DNA from: Gigaspora margarita
Lineage: Eukaryota > Glomeromycota > Glomeromycetes > Diversisporales > Gigasporaceae
DNA: 64,000 bases
Assembly (NCBI GenBank): GCA_009809945.1
Contig: WTPW01000580.1
Coordinates: forward strand, 124,001 to 188,000
Direction: 5' to 3'
Below the pieces are notes generated by a model. That model saw nothing but the letters and a program-made list of their open reading frames with translations. It ran no database searches and had not been told where the DNA came from. Below, one piece after another: positions 1 through 12,557 of the stretch (position 1 is the stretch's first letter; every line of letters begins with the position of its first letter). Position numbers and translations under genes: made by a program.

Positions 1-2587
1 CTTACATCACTTCTAATTTCAGAGTTACATACCAGATACAAAAACTCAGTTACAGCAAACATCGGCTATTATGCCATATGTCTGTTATAGCACTTTTGAC
101 GTAACTACGTAACTTTTTGACGTGACCATACGTCACCAAGTTCCTGCACCTATAATAATTTCAGTTATCAACTGCTTAACTAAATTAATTAATTTCAACA
201 ATTCTAGTTTTAATTCTTGTCGGAAAATGAATTGATATTTATAATAAATAAATAATTGTAAAGTGGATTTTTTTTGTGTCATTGGTTTGTCTCACACTTA
301 AATGAAATGAATTTTAATTAGTGAGCACATAATTGAAATATTTATTTCAAATACAAACTTATATCACCCAAAGATCAGCTGCGTACGTACGTACATTTTA
401 AAATCAATTTTATTACGTTAATTTTGTATGAAAATAAAACTGGTAATAATCATATTATAAGTAATCATTTTTCAAGAAAATAATACCAATAATGCAAATC
501 ATTAGACGTTTTTCATGGCAGAAAAGGATGTTTTATTTAAAATCAAATAAGATAGATTCTTTATTGTAAATAATATAGCCAATATTAAAAATAATTGACT
601 AATTTAGATGATAGATTGATAAACAATGAATGTAAAGAACGGAATGTTTGGTTGCATAAACAATTATTAATCAGCATAAAGTACTAACGTACTATAATTT
701 CTCGAAGACAATGCTTAGTATCACTAGAATTTTGACCAGGGATGACTTGATGACTTTTTACATATTTGATATAGATATTGACTAATTCTGATCAGAAAAA
801 TTGTTCTAACAAAAAATATCAGATCAGCCGATCTGCACGAGATTTTTAGACCGACTAGGTCATGATTTTTCCATCGGCCCGTATCACTAGGCGAGACATT
901 TAATAGGGTTCCTTTAAAGTTACGGGAACAAATATCTAAACACAACCTAAGACTCGCATCACTCATGACTCTTAGCTAACATCCTTTTTTCTCTACTACA
1001 TTAATCTTTGCCTTTCAATGGTTATTTTCTACTTCATTTAGACATAAAATATTTATTCACCGCAACAACATTGTAAGAAAAACTATTGTGCCAAGATGAA
1101 ATGCGTGATTACATGATGTATGAAAATGGTTCTAGACAAATTGATCCTTTTAATAAAGTTCTTTTCACATTCATCGTATGATTATTAAAACCACCTTTGT
1201 TGGAAATTTTGAGTCCTTATGCCCATGTGTCAATCTTGATCAATTTGCTGATTTATACTAACAACATAAATTTATTTTAATAAATTAAAGCGTTAGAATT
1301 TATAGTAGTGATACGGACCGATGAAAAAATCATGGACCGAGGCCGATCCCAAAAAAGCTCGGACCGGTCGACCGGGCCGACCTTTTGCTGGTGTAATAAG
1401 GCCACGCGTTAATTTTCAACGTCCCTAGCTCTCCCACAAAAAAATTGTAATATTGGCCAATCGAATTTCAGGATCCGGTGTATCGTAAATTTCGAAACGA
1501 AACCACCTTTTTGCAGAAAACAAAAATAGCTTTAAATTTTAATTAGGAAACCACTATTGCGGTCTAATTAAAAATGTCCCTCTTGAAATTTTACTAATGG
1601 GACATTCTAACAACTATAACGCGTTTTTAGGTTTATACGCAACTTTTTACTTAGAAAACAAAAAACGTTGCTACCTAAGTCTTAATTTTCGGTTTGCATA
1701 ACATGGAACCAGAAAATACTGAAAATTCTGGATTTTTTTTCGGATCTATCGGGTAATTCCGGAAAATTAAGTTCACCTTCAGGCGTCACCGGAAGAAAAA
1801 TTAAATAGCAATAATGGAATAATTGGCTCGATTGGAATTAAAAATTTTTTTTTTGAAAAATTGGGTCAGCGGGTTATGCAAAACGAAAATTATCTTTGCT
1901 GGCCTTATAGCAATTTTATATGTTTTTATTATAATTATATATATATATATATATAAATTTACTATTAAAATTAGCGTGTGACTGCTATTTAAAAATCACA
2001 CTCCATGCTTTTTATTTCAAACTTAAATCATAATTTATTATACGTAGTATAACACCTTAGTTAATTCTTTTACATACGGTTTAAATTATTATTATCTATC
2101 CCTCTATATTTCCGCTCATCTATTAAAAAAAACCTTTATTTATAAATACTTTACTAATTCTAGATTACCATTTACCTTACTCTAACACAAATCATCTATC
2201 TATATCGTATATTAATCCCTTTTTAATGTAAACATTAACCATACAAAATAACTTGTTAGCATGTTCCTACCTCACTTTACTTCGAACCCAATTCAGATTT
2301 ATACTAGACAATAAATTTTATTATTTAATCAATAATATAAACTAAAAATTATTATACTTAAATTTACTCTGAAAAGAATCAACAACAATAATAAATCCTT
2401 TTCTCTATTAATCCTTTTCTCTATTAATCCTTTTTATATTATATTAATATAATTTCATCTTATACCGATACCTTAACTCACTGCAACTGCATCTTGTACA
2501 ACGCGAACCTTGTTGCTCATCTCTTAAATTACATGTTACACTAGTTTTTGCTGTACCACTTTATAACCTTATCGTAATATCTACTAG
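1..2587. other. AT-rich non-coding region
   Basis: No credible gene is visible. The stretch is AT-rich with homopolymers, an AT dinucleotide run near 1937-1956, and a short direct repeat around 2398-2435. Two inverted copies of a dispersed repeat end lie at 838-893 and 1308-1385 (separate entry). The last part should hold the promoter of the F-box/LRR gene; no specific promoter element can be defended. Confidence 0.6.
838..1385. repeat. Inverted pair of a dispersed repeat end (TAGTGATACGG family)
   Basis: The reverse complement of about 841-893 reads TAGTGATACGGGCCGATGG and continues with an AAAAATCATG block. Position 1310 onward reads TAGTGATACGGACCGATGA with the same AAAAATCATG block, so the two segments are related inverted copies about 0.4 kb apart. 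The terminal bases TAGTG fit the YARNG end rule of hAT transposons, but no matching partner end or target duplication was found. They may be ends of two different decayed elements. Confidence 0.55.
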
Positions 2588-2644
2588 ATGATTTGCATGC
2601 CGCCGATACCTCTTTCTTTTTTTTTTATGCGTACAATTTTCAAA

Positions 2645-4351
2645 ATGATAGCATTGCCAAATGAATGCCTCATTAAAATATTTAATAATTTTAACAATTA
2701 TTATAGATTCTTATTTTCATGCATTCTTGTAAATCGTCAATGGTGTAGGAATATTATTCCAATTTTATGGAGTAAACCTCATTTAAAAGATAAAAGAATT
2801 ATAAGAATATACCTTTTATTATTAAATACTGAGGAAAAAGAGCCATTACTTCAATTTAATATATTACCTTCTAATGAACCAAATTTATTATTTGATTATA
2901 CTTCTTTTATTAAATCGATCAACCGTCATAGTTTAGAAAAAGGAATCGTAAATTGGCTTTACAGTAATAATTCTTATTATGGATATAAAAACTCTGAGGA
3001 TGTGATTCAAACAATTGAATATTCATTAATTGCAATGTTATTTCGAACAAGTAAAAAAATTAAATATTTAAATTTGGATAAACTTTTTATTAATCGAAAA
3101 CTAAATGAAATAGTAAAAATATCAGTAAAAGCTTTTTGTGAAAGCTCCGTTATTACTTCTTTAGATTTTTCTCGAATTAAACTTAATTTTGAAGAAGTTA
3201 TAGCATTAACGAATGTTCTTAAAAATACCTACTTAGTCTCATTAAAACTTCAGGGTTGTGGTCTTTGTTCAATGAAGGTGAAAATATTAGCAGACGCTCT
3301 TTGTGAGAATATTACTTTATCTTCACTAAATCTTTCTGGTAACAAATTTGGTTATGAAGGTGCAAAAATACTTGCTGAAGCTCTTTACATAAATACTTCA
3401 CTGATTTCCTTGAATCTTGATTCTAATGAGCTTGGTATTATAGGTAGTAAGGCATTGGCAGAAGCTCTTTGTAAAAATACTACACTGACCTCATTAGAAC
3501 TTTATCATACTAATCTTGGCCTTAAAGGATTAAAAGCGATAGCAAAAGTTCTTTACATGAATACAGTTTTAAATTCTCTGGACATTGGGGGTAATGAAAT
3601 TAATTCTGAAGGAGCAAAAATTATAGCAGAGGTTCTTTGCAAAAATATGATATTAACTTCTTTAAAATTTCATAAAAATTATCTTGGTTTTGAAGGAGGT
3701 AAAATATTGGCTGAAGCTCTTTGCCAAAATGTCGGTTTAACTTTTTTAGATATTAGCAACAATCAACTTAATCTTGAAGTATGCAGAGCACTGGCTGAAG
3801 CTCTTTGCAAAAACATTACCCTGAAATCTCTTGTTCTTGACAATAATATAATTGACGATGAAGGAGCAAAAGTGTTAGCAGAGGCTCTTTGTGGAAACAA
3901 CTTTTTAACTTCCTTGGATCTCAATTGTAATCAAATTACTTCTGATGGAGTAAAAGCATTATCGGTAGCTCTTTATAAAAACAAAGTTCTGACATCCTTA
4001 GGCTTACGTAATATTCAAAGTACTTTTGAAGGGGTAAAAGCTTTAGCAGATTCTCTTTGCAAAAATTCTTCTTTAACTAATTTAGATCTATCTTATAATC
4101 GACTTACTTTTAAAGAAGGACAAATATTAGCAGAAGCCCTTTGTAAAAACACAACTTTAACTTATTTGAATCTTAGTAGTAATCAACTTGGTTATAAAGG
4201 GTTAAAAGTATTAGCAGATTCTCTCTGTAAAAATACTACTTTAATTCATTTAATAATCTATAAAAATCAAGTTAGTGATGGTGAATATAAATTTTTAGAA
4301 AAGATTTTTTATAAAAATAATACCTCAATTTTATTAGATTTAGATTGTTAA
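2645..4351 (+). CDS. F-box / leucine-rich-repeat protein
   Basis: Predicted to act as a substrate adaptor of an SCF-type ubiquitin ligase: the F-box would bind Skp1 and the LRRs a target. The F-box starts immediately with MIALPNECLIKIFNNF and continues through a ..VNRQWCRNIIPILW segment, the usual order of a fungal F-box. From about residue 175 to the end run 13-14 LRRs of 28 residues of the ribonuclease-inhibitor type (pattern LxSLxLxxNxLGxEGxKxLAEALCKNT). I prefer the ATG at 2645 because it places the F-box at the amino end; the frame is also open from 2588, which would add 19 residues. The reading frame is uninterrupted and no intron is needed. Such genes form large expanded families in arbuscular mycorrhizal fungi (family knowledge). 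Target unknown. Confidence 0.85.
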   Translation: MIALPNECLIKIFNNFNNYYRFLFSCILVNRQWCRNIIPILWSKPHLKDKRIIRIYLLLLNTEEKEPLLQFNILPSNEPNLLFDYTSFIKSINRHSLEKGIVNWLYSNNSYYGYKNSEDVIQTIEYSLIAMLFRTSKKIKYLNLDKLFINRKLNEIVKISVKAFCESSVITSLDFSRIKLNFEEVIALTNVLKNTYLVSLKLQGCGLCSMKVKILADALCENITLSSLNLSGNKFGYEGAKILAEALYINTSLISLNLDSNELGIIGSKALAEALCKNTTLTSLELYHTNLGLKGLKAIAKVLYMNTVLNSLDIGGNEINSEGAKIIAEVLCKNMILTSLKFHKNYLGFEGGKILAEALCQNVGLTFLDISNNQLNLEVCRALAEALCKNITLKSLVLDNNIIDDEGAKVLAEALCGNNFLTSLDLNCNQITSDGVKALSVALYKNKVLTSLGLRNIQSTFEGVKALADSLCKNSSLTNLDLSYNRLTFKEGQILAEALCKNTTLTYLNLSSNQLGYKGLKVLADSLCKNTTLIHLIIYKNQVSDGEYKFLEKIFYKNNTSILLDLDC

Positions 4352-7300
4352 TTTTAAAAATATAAATTATAAAATTGTAAGATTTAAAATTTAAAATTTA
4401 GGTTGTAAATGAATTTGACGCATGTCTATTCAAAATAAATTTATTCAACATATAAGCTGTAAATTCCGAAATAATATCACAAATATGTATTGTTAATAAT
4501 AGTTGTTAAAAAATCTTTTTTTTTTATTTCAAAAAATTTTGGACATTAATTATTTTTAATGAAAAATTTTAAATTAGCATCATAAAGTCTTTATATTGTG
4601 ACAGTACAAAGCACTTTGTCTTGCAAAGTTTTTAAATTACTATTTAATTTATGAGCAAAAGTAGAAAATTTCTTAATACTGCCTACTATATTGATAGTAA
4701 TATGAAAGCTTGAGATACTTTAAGCAAAAAAAAAAATAATGTATTATATCTACTATTAATTGACATAAGTTCAATTGCGAAAACAAGTTCGAACATTTTA
4801 ATTCTAGTATAATTAGATTTGCATATATATAGCAATTAATCTAGTAACTAATGCAGAGCCACAGGATTTTAGTAGCATCTAAATAGCGATACTTTTTTTA
4901 GCAAAATAACTAGCAACATTGTACTAAGATGCAAAATTTGCTATTTTATATTTGTCTTTAAATAAATGAGTAATTATACGCATATTTTAGATGAAGACAT
5001 GAGAACTCACTAAATGATAGATACTGAAGAAAGACATTTTATTAGAATTTATATTTAATGAAGATAAACTTATAATAAGCTATTTATCTAATTTTACCAA
5101 CAAGTTTTATATTTAACTACCAGTCACTAAGCCAAATTGAAAAATTTTTTATTTGTATTTTACAAACTCATAAAATTTAAATAAAAAATTCATAATTTTA
5201 CCAGGTATATTTTTATTTAAATTTAATTCGCAGAGAGGTATGAATAAAAATAATTTCTTTATTAAATTAGTTGCAATGTTTAATTAAAATTAAATATATC
5301 TTTTAAATGAGGGTATTTAATTTTGTCTAATTCTTTAAATAGAGTCATTCTGTATATTAAGTTTTCATGCATACTCATGTGATATAAGTAGCTTTACTAT
5401 ATGTGAATTTGAAGCTCTCATTGCTTATTATCATCTTCTTATATTCAAAATTTTTTTTTATTTTTATATATTTAAAATCAAAGTTGAAATTTATGAACTG
5501 CCGTAAATCTTAGCTTCAGCAATTATAACAGTTGTAAAAGATGTGACCCTATAATTTCTGTGATATTATAATTAGAGATTCTAAATTGCTTATTAATTAT
5601 ACATTTAATTAATAATGCTGTATTTATTTTTATTTTGAAATCTGTAAAATTCTTTTAAAATCAAAAAATCATCCAATTCTCTGTGATTTTACATATTATG
5701 ATTTGCACTCTACTCATCTTTTTACATAATATATACTATAAATTAAATTTTTATAATTGGTTAGAACTTGAATCTCTATAATTATTTTTGTTTAAATTAA
5801 TTAATTTAATGCAAATTAGATGTAAAGACGGTTGAGTATCTTGACCATGACATGAGTGTTCTCTGTACAGACAAAATTGGCGATAATGACTTTCTTATAG
5901 CAATATTATAATATATTGGAGAATGGTTCAACTAGATATAGTTCATATTAAATATGGCAAATATTATTCATATTGCTTTAAAATTGACAAATATCAGTCA
6001 TAATATTTAAACGATCGGTGAAAATTTATTAAAAGTTACACTTAAAAGTTCTTTGATTAACTATTAATAAGTTTAAGGTAAAAAATTTGGTCAAAAAATA
6101 AATCTACTTATACATTTACATCGCTTTTACATAGTAAATTTTTTAAGCATAAAAATATTACTAATAAATTACTTTTTGGCAAATAGTTTTTTTTTTATAA
6201 CCTTTGCTAAATATTTGTTAATTGATCTTCACCTAGAAATTAAATAATCTTATAATGTAATTATAGAATAAATCGGTGATGCTTTTTTAAAGCTTGTATG
6301 GTAATAAAAACTTTATGTCGCAGTATGCTTCGGTCACCTGCTATGGAATGTATCAATATCATTTATTTACTTTTTTTTTTATCTTGACCGGCATGTTCAG
6401 GTGTTTTGTGCATGTTTTCAATGTTAAATTGATTAGATTCATAATTTACTGTAGAATTGAATATGTTTCCATAGTTATTATTTAAAAAAAATTTTTTTGA
6501 AAGTTAGATATTATTATTTTTATTATTTATATTGTTCCACATCATTTTTCATTTATGATGCTTTGAAATTAACATGAGTTATTAATAAAATAAAGTATAA
6601 CAAAAGTTATTTCTCAATCTGTATCATCTCATACAAATGCAAAATTTATTCGCCTAATTACTTTGAATATACTATTTTCATCGCTTAGATTTTTACATAG
6701 AATTTTTTTTTAAAAAAAAAACCATTTTTTGCATTGATCACTCAATATGCATCCGCATTTTCTTGTACATAATAAATTATTTTATAACAAGAGCAAACTT
6801 TGATTTTACTATTAGTCTTTTAGTAATGAAAGTAGTTTTTTTAGTAGCTTCTTGTAGAATGATTGATTCTTTGTTAACAAATGCATTCGTTTCATTAAAT
6901 TTTCATGATCATTCGAATATTGCTAGATTATTGTATTAGTTAATATAACGAATTATTTAATACTTATTTATTTCTTCTACTTATCTAAATTCTTTATGAG
7001 ATAGTCATGAAATTTTTGAATAACCCAGTATTTAAAGTCTGGATTGTAGTTGGGATTCTTCAATATGTTTAAACATTCATTATATTTACATTATCCATCA
7101 TACAGCATTTACTATTTCTTTGATCAATATAAGCTCCAATATTTGTTTAAAAGACTCTCTAGCAAGCAAGACGAAACTTGTAATTCCAATATTTTGAAGA
7201 AAGTTTTAGAGTCAACTTAGGTTTATTAAGTTTTTTAGATATATGATTACAATCGCAATAGATTACATTTATAAATTCAAAATGTAACTTATCATAAATA

Positions 7301-8909
7301 TAAAATATGCTAAGATAAAATCATGCATTGAAATTTGGTCTGAGTTATTTTTTAATCAATGAAATTAAGTAATAACTCGTGTCAATTTAGAACTGACAAA
7401 TTCTAAAAATGATGCGTAACGGCCTAAGTCATTTTTCAAGTGTAGATTGAGAATCGACAAATTTGTGACTGACGCAGGATATAAATACTTAGTGATGAGG
7501 TTAAAAATTAATTTCATATTTTATACTTATACAGTACAACATGATATAGTGCTACTAGAATTTATGAAAGAAAATAATGGATGACTGTTTTTCAATCTAA
7601 GAGAATTTATTTAGATACTACAATGCTTATATTCTTTAAAAAAATATCTATCATGATAAAAAATTGTTTATGTTACTAATTTCGATTCAACAACGTGATC
7701 GAAAATCGACAATAACAATATGTTAACATACTGTAAATAATTAAAAAACAGCAGTTTAAATAAAAAGATATCATTTTATTTACAGTATTCAAATCTTTTA
7801 TTAATCAATGTATTTAGATGAATAAAGGTCTTTTATTAATCGGTGAATTTTGAATACACAATTTATATTATTGACTTAATTAACATGAATAATATAAAAC
7901 TAGGTAATGCTATGAAATTAAAAATATTATCACATGGTTTACTTAAACTATTCAATTCAAGTTTGGGTCAAAATTCCAATAAACAAAATCAAGAAAAATT
8001 GGCCTGACCTATAATCAATGCTAAAACAGCAAACCCGTTAGGATTTTATTTATTCCCTTCAAATTATTGCATTAACTATTAACGCTATCTCACTATATTT
8101 CTCATTTAGTTTTATTTAATCGTCGAGTATAAATATCTTTTAATAATACCTTACTATATCTTCAGATTTATCCAAATTGATTTGCCCAGTTGATATTTAC
8201 GTTTTTTTATTTAATAAATATTGTAAAATGTTTATTATTTATCGTTCTTAATCTAATAGTTTAATGAGTGGAATAAAATGAAAATTGCAAACATGCTATT
8301 ATTTATACCTTTTAATCGCATTTTGTATTGAAAGCATAACATTTTTTTTCATTGCAAAAATATCATTTAATTTATATTTACACATTCACGAAGACTAGGC
8401 GGTGAAACTGCCTACTTATGCTTCTCTAATTATATGATTAATACTATTCTGGGTAGTTTATACGATACACCAATAGTAAGGATTTATGGTAATTTTATAA
8501 CAAAAATTAAGCAAATAACTTCTTTACCGATAATATAATATTTATTTATGTATGGATTTTTTTTTTTATCACATACTAATATGGTAATCTACACTAAAAT
8601 TCAAATATTGTGAAACTTAACGATGTAACTTTATATGCTTACTGTTAAAAATTTCAAAATCATATAAGTTATAATGTAATTTTACAATTCTACTCATTAA
8701 ATACTTTAAACCTTGGTGACGAAGTCACACATGTTCAAGTGCTAATTAATAAATAAATAAATCATATCGCAGCACTCAAAATTACCGCAATTACCTTAAT
8801 AATCAATATTATCAGAAATAAGACAATTTTGTGATGCAGAATCTAAAAATATATATGTGTGTGTATATAAAAAGAAAAAAACTCAATATCATGTTTTAGA
8901 CAACGAAAA
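4352..8909. other. Long AT-rich non-coding region
   Basis: About 4.5 kb with no credible coding sequence on either strand. It holds T and A homopolymers, ATTTAAA-rich sequence and a small hairpin near 8397-8417 (AGGCGGT / ACTGCCT). I see no transposon ends, tRNA or satellite. A 63-codon open frame at 6294-6485 has low-complexity composition and no recognisable domain. The first few hundred bases are likely the 3' flank of the F-box/LRR gene. Confidence 0.5.
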
Positions 8910-11447
8910 CTAAGTAATACTTAAATACTTGCCATAAATTCTTGAAGATTGTGCGGGCAAAATATATGATGAATTAAAAAGATTTTGGAAATTAAGAGGT
9001 TTACTTGTAAGCTTATCTTGTGAATCATTTGGCGTTGTTGTTAACAATGTTGGAATAATTAAGTCTGCAGACTCGAATGCTTTTTTTATAACTATTCCAT
9101 TTTTAAACATTTTGGCCACGCTTTTGAAGTATTATATTTGCTGCAATTTCCGCATTTTCCATTACTAAAATGCCTTTTAAAATAAAATTCATCAAATACT
9201 ATCATATATTCGTTAGTAAATGTATTTTGAGTCATTCCATACACTTTATATTCTTTAAATTGCGCATAATCTTCAAACTTTAAACCATGTTAAATAGATA
9301 ATATGAATCATCACTAATTAAAAAGTCATGTTTTATAAATAATAAATAAAAGTTTTTAACTCACTTCTTTTAAATAAACCAACAAATTTTGTGAACTAGG
9401 TAATATTTTAAGATCAACTACAGATGATGGTATACGTGACTGTTTATATTCACTAGATTCACCTGAAACTATTCGTATACCATCTAACCATGTTGCTGAA
9501 AATGCTGAACCGGAACTATCTCCAATTTTTTGAATGTTATCTAATCTATTAAATGGAATCCATTCAACTACATCCTCATATTCAGTTTCTTTAAATTGAA
9601 TTTCTTTAATATAATCATCAATAACTTTATTTCCACTTGTCCATTCTTTTGTCGTTTTTTGAGGGTCACATGTCTGGCACCATGCTTTTGATGTATTGTA
9701 TTTGCTGCAATTTCCGCATTTTCCATTACTATGATGCCTTTTAGAATAAAATTTATCATATTCTATCATAAATTCATTTGTCGTTATATTTTGAGTTATT
9801 CCATATATTTCATATTCCTTATTCTTTAATTGTATATAATCTTTATACTTATAATGCGTGATAAATAGAAAAGTAATTAGAAATACATTCCAATTAAAAA
9901 TAAAGTGTATGTGATAAATAATAATTAAAATTTTGACCCACTTTTTTAAAAAAATCAAACAAATTCTGAAAGCTAGGAAATATTTCTAGGTCAACTCCAC
10001 ATGATGCTTTACGTGACTGTGTATATTCTCCAGATTCATCTGAAATTATTCGTTTACCATCCAACCATTCTGCCGAAAATATTGAACCGAATTTACCTTC
10101 ATCAATTTTTCGAATGTTAACTAATCTATTGATAGGAATCCATTCAAATACATCATATTTCGTGTTTTGAGTTGAAATTCTTTAAAACATTTATCAATTT
10201 TTTCATTTCCGCTTGTCCATCCTTGAGTTATTTTTTGAGGATCACACGTTAGACACCATGCTTTTGAAATGTTATATTGATTGCAAATTCCACATTTTCC
10301 ATTTAAACGACTTCTTTTAGTATGAAATCCATCGAATACTATCATATATTCATTAGTGGATGTATTTTGAGTTATTCCATATAATTTATGATTCTTATAC
10401 TCTAATTGTACATAATTTTTAATCTTATAATAAGTGTTAAATAGATAAATAAGAGCTATAAATATACGCTACAAATTAAGATTTAAATATATGGAATCAA
10501 TATTAAATAAAATTTAACCCGCTTTTTTCAACAAATCCAATAAATTCTGAATGCTAGGTATTGTTTTAAGATTAACTCCACATGAATGTGTACGTGATTG
10601 AGTATATTTACTTGAATACCATCTAACCATGTTGCTACATAAGTTGAATTAAAATCATCTTTATTAATTATTTGGATGTTATATAATCTATTAAAAGGGA
10701 TAAATTCGATTACACTCTCATATTTAGTGGCTTTAAGTTGAATTTCTTTAATACAATCATCAATATCATTTTTTCCACTTGTTCATCCTCGAGTTGCCTT
10801 TTGAGGGCCGCATGTTTGACACCATGCTGTAGAAGTGTTATAGCGGTTGCAACTTCCACATATACCATTCCAATGATTTCTTTCAGAGTAAAATTCATCA
10901 AACACAATAATATATTTGTTGGTTGTTGTGTTCTGGGTTATTCCATATACTTTATGTTCCTTTAATTGTGTATAATATTTAAACTTATAAAATATGTTCA
11001 ATGGATTAATAAGACAAGTTATATTAATGCAATAATACACAAAATTTAAACCCACCTTTTTTAAAAAATCTAACAAATTCTGAGAATTAGGTAATGTTTT
11101 AAGATCAACTACACACGATGATGTACGTGACTGTATGTATTCGCCGGATGTATATGAAATTATTCATATACTATCTAACCATGTTGCTAAAAATGTTTTA
11201 TTCAAATTACCACCATAACTAATCATTTGAACGCCATCGAATCTATCAAAATGGATCCATTCGATAACATCCTCATATTCAGTGGCTTCAAGTTGAAATT
11301 TTTTAATGCAATCATCAATATCCTTATTTCCACTTGTCCATTCTTGAGCTGTCTTTTGAGGGTCACAGGTTTTACACCATGCTGGCGAAGTGTTACATCG
11401 GTTGCAAGTTCTACATGTTCCCTTCCAATTTCTTTCAGTTTGATAAT
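8910..11447 (-). repeat. Tandem exon duplication, five copies, period about 0.57 kb
   Basis: Exon plus intron is repeated: exon starts on the minus strand fall at 11447, 10983, 10423, 9847 and 9277. Each exon starts after a TATAAG/AAAG-type acceptor and ends at LKK or LKE before GTGGGT or GTGAGT. Because the exons start and end in phase 0, duplication keeps the frame. Copy 5 lacks the YGITQN segment; copy 1 is truncated after NTSKAW and fused to the carboxyl tail. Copies differ at many positions, so the duplications are not recent. Confidence 0.75.
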
Positions 11448-11979
11448 CTAATGAAAATTAAATTCGTTTAATTATAAATACTGTTAAACCTGTCAAAGCC
11501 GATATGAATTTTGTATCAGTATTGAGAGATTATAACTTTAAAAATATCATTAACTATTCAATATAATGAAAGTGTGCTTAGTAGATTAATTTTTTATTAG
11601 ATTTGACAGGTTCGATTTTGGGTGGTTCAACAGTAATTACTTACCATCGGGAATTTTAATAATTTCAATGGATTGACTTACTAAAATATGCAAATATAAA
11701 TATATTAAAAACAAAGTTTGAATCAAATTTAAGAAAATAAATACCATTACCTGTATTTATTATATTCATAAATTCGGAAATTTTAGAATTATTAGCATAT
11801 CATTTTTAAAGAATAAAAAAAATATTACCTGTTTTATGGAAGTTTCGACAATCCAAAAGTCGACTTGTATAAATAAAACTTAGTAAACTTGATTGGTAGC
11901 CAAGTTTTGCCGATTTGATTTGATATATTGAGGAAGTTTTGTCAGGGTTTTTAATTTCTTTAATTTGTCTGTATAACAT
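8910..11979 (-). pseudogene. TKL-kinase-derived gene with five tandem amino-terminal exons and no catalytic domain
   Basis: The layout is that of Glomeromycotina TKL-like kinases (family recognition from memory). First exon 11829-11979 encodes MLYRQIKEIKNPDKTSSIYQ...; a 36-bp exon (11645-11680) encodes SQSIEIIKIPD; then come five copies of one exon (11056-11447, 10523-10983, 9942-10423, 9365-9847, 8910-9277). Intron phases agree across the first three exons. Each copy carries a Cys-rich motif (CGNCSKYNTSKAWCQTCDPQ), WTSGN, then WIPFNRLDNIQKIG and a degenerate glycine loop up to the VDLK lysine and LKEV helix start. No C-lobe, HRD or DFG follows; instead copy 1 jumps to a typical carboxyl tail (KKAFESADLIIPTL). 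Damage: TGA at 11164-11166, TGA at 10783-10785, a frameshift in copy 3 near 10160, and a GC donor at 10521-10522. Only copy 2 is open throughout. Likely a pseudogene, though a short expressed product cannot be excluded. Confidence 0.7.
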
Positions 11980-12557
11980 TACGGCCAATTTGGATTGTAC
12001 CCCAAAATTTAAGGGTATTAACTGATCTGTAGGGGCGGGATTATCGTTTGGCGGTGTAAATTTTTGTATTACCTATTACAACATAATTGCGTAATTAAAA
12101 ATAAGTAACGCTTATGATGTAATTTATTGCTTACTATATAATTATAATTATCGTTATTACATTTCTTTTACTTTCGGGTGAAATTTTTCTCTATAAATGC
12201 AGTATATTTAGGTGCCTTTGTATAAATCGATCCTGTCTATAATGATAATCGTTCATATAATAACGAATTTATCGATATTTTCTTATTTAAAGCCATGCAT
12301 TTAAATCACATACCGATATGATGATAATCGTTTTTTAATTATATTAATAGCAATGTTATATAAAATTAATTAAACAAAGTAATATACATATAACGGAATG
12401 TTTACATTGATTTATTAGTGATGTACAGTACTCGCAAATTGTAATACTATATGAAGTTTTTTTATTGTTCGATTGTAAATCTTATACTTGATCATCATAA
12501 CCGCAATCATTATTTAAAATATTTTTTATACAATTTCTCTTTCGATTTAAAATAACT
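11980..12557. other. Intergenic spacer between divergent genes
   Basis: Divergent spacer between the kinase-derived gene (-) and the transposase-like gene (+). The frame of the first kinase exon stays open a little upstream (QSKLAV before the ATG at 11979) and a CTACAG acceptor-like site lies near 12024-12029, so a further upstream exon is possible. The rest is AT-rich with several ATAATCG motifs. No convincing terminal inverted repeat bounds the downstream gene pair. Confidence 0.4.

Noticed and set aside
724..966. 80-codon minus-strand open frame
   Set aside because: It is the translated dispersed repeat at 838-893 plus flank, with no domain.
6294..6485. 63-codon open frame in the AT-rich region
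   Set aside because: Phe/Ile-rich from T runs, no homology features or gene context.
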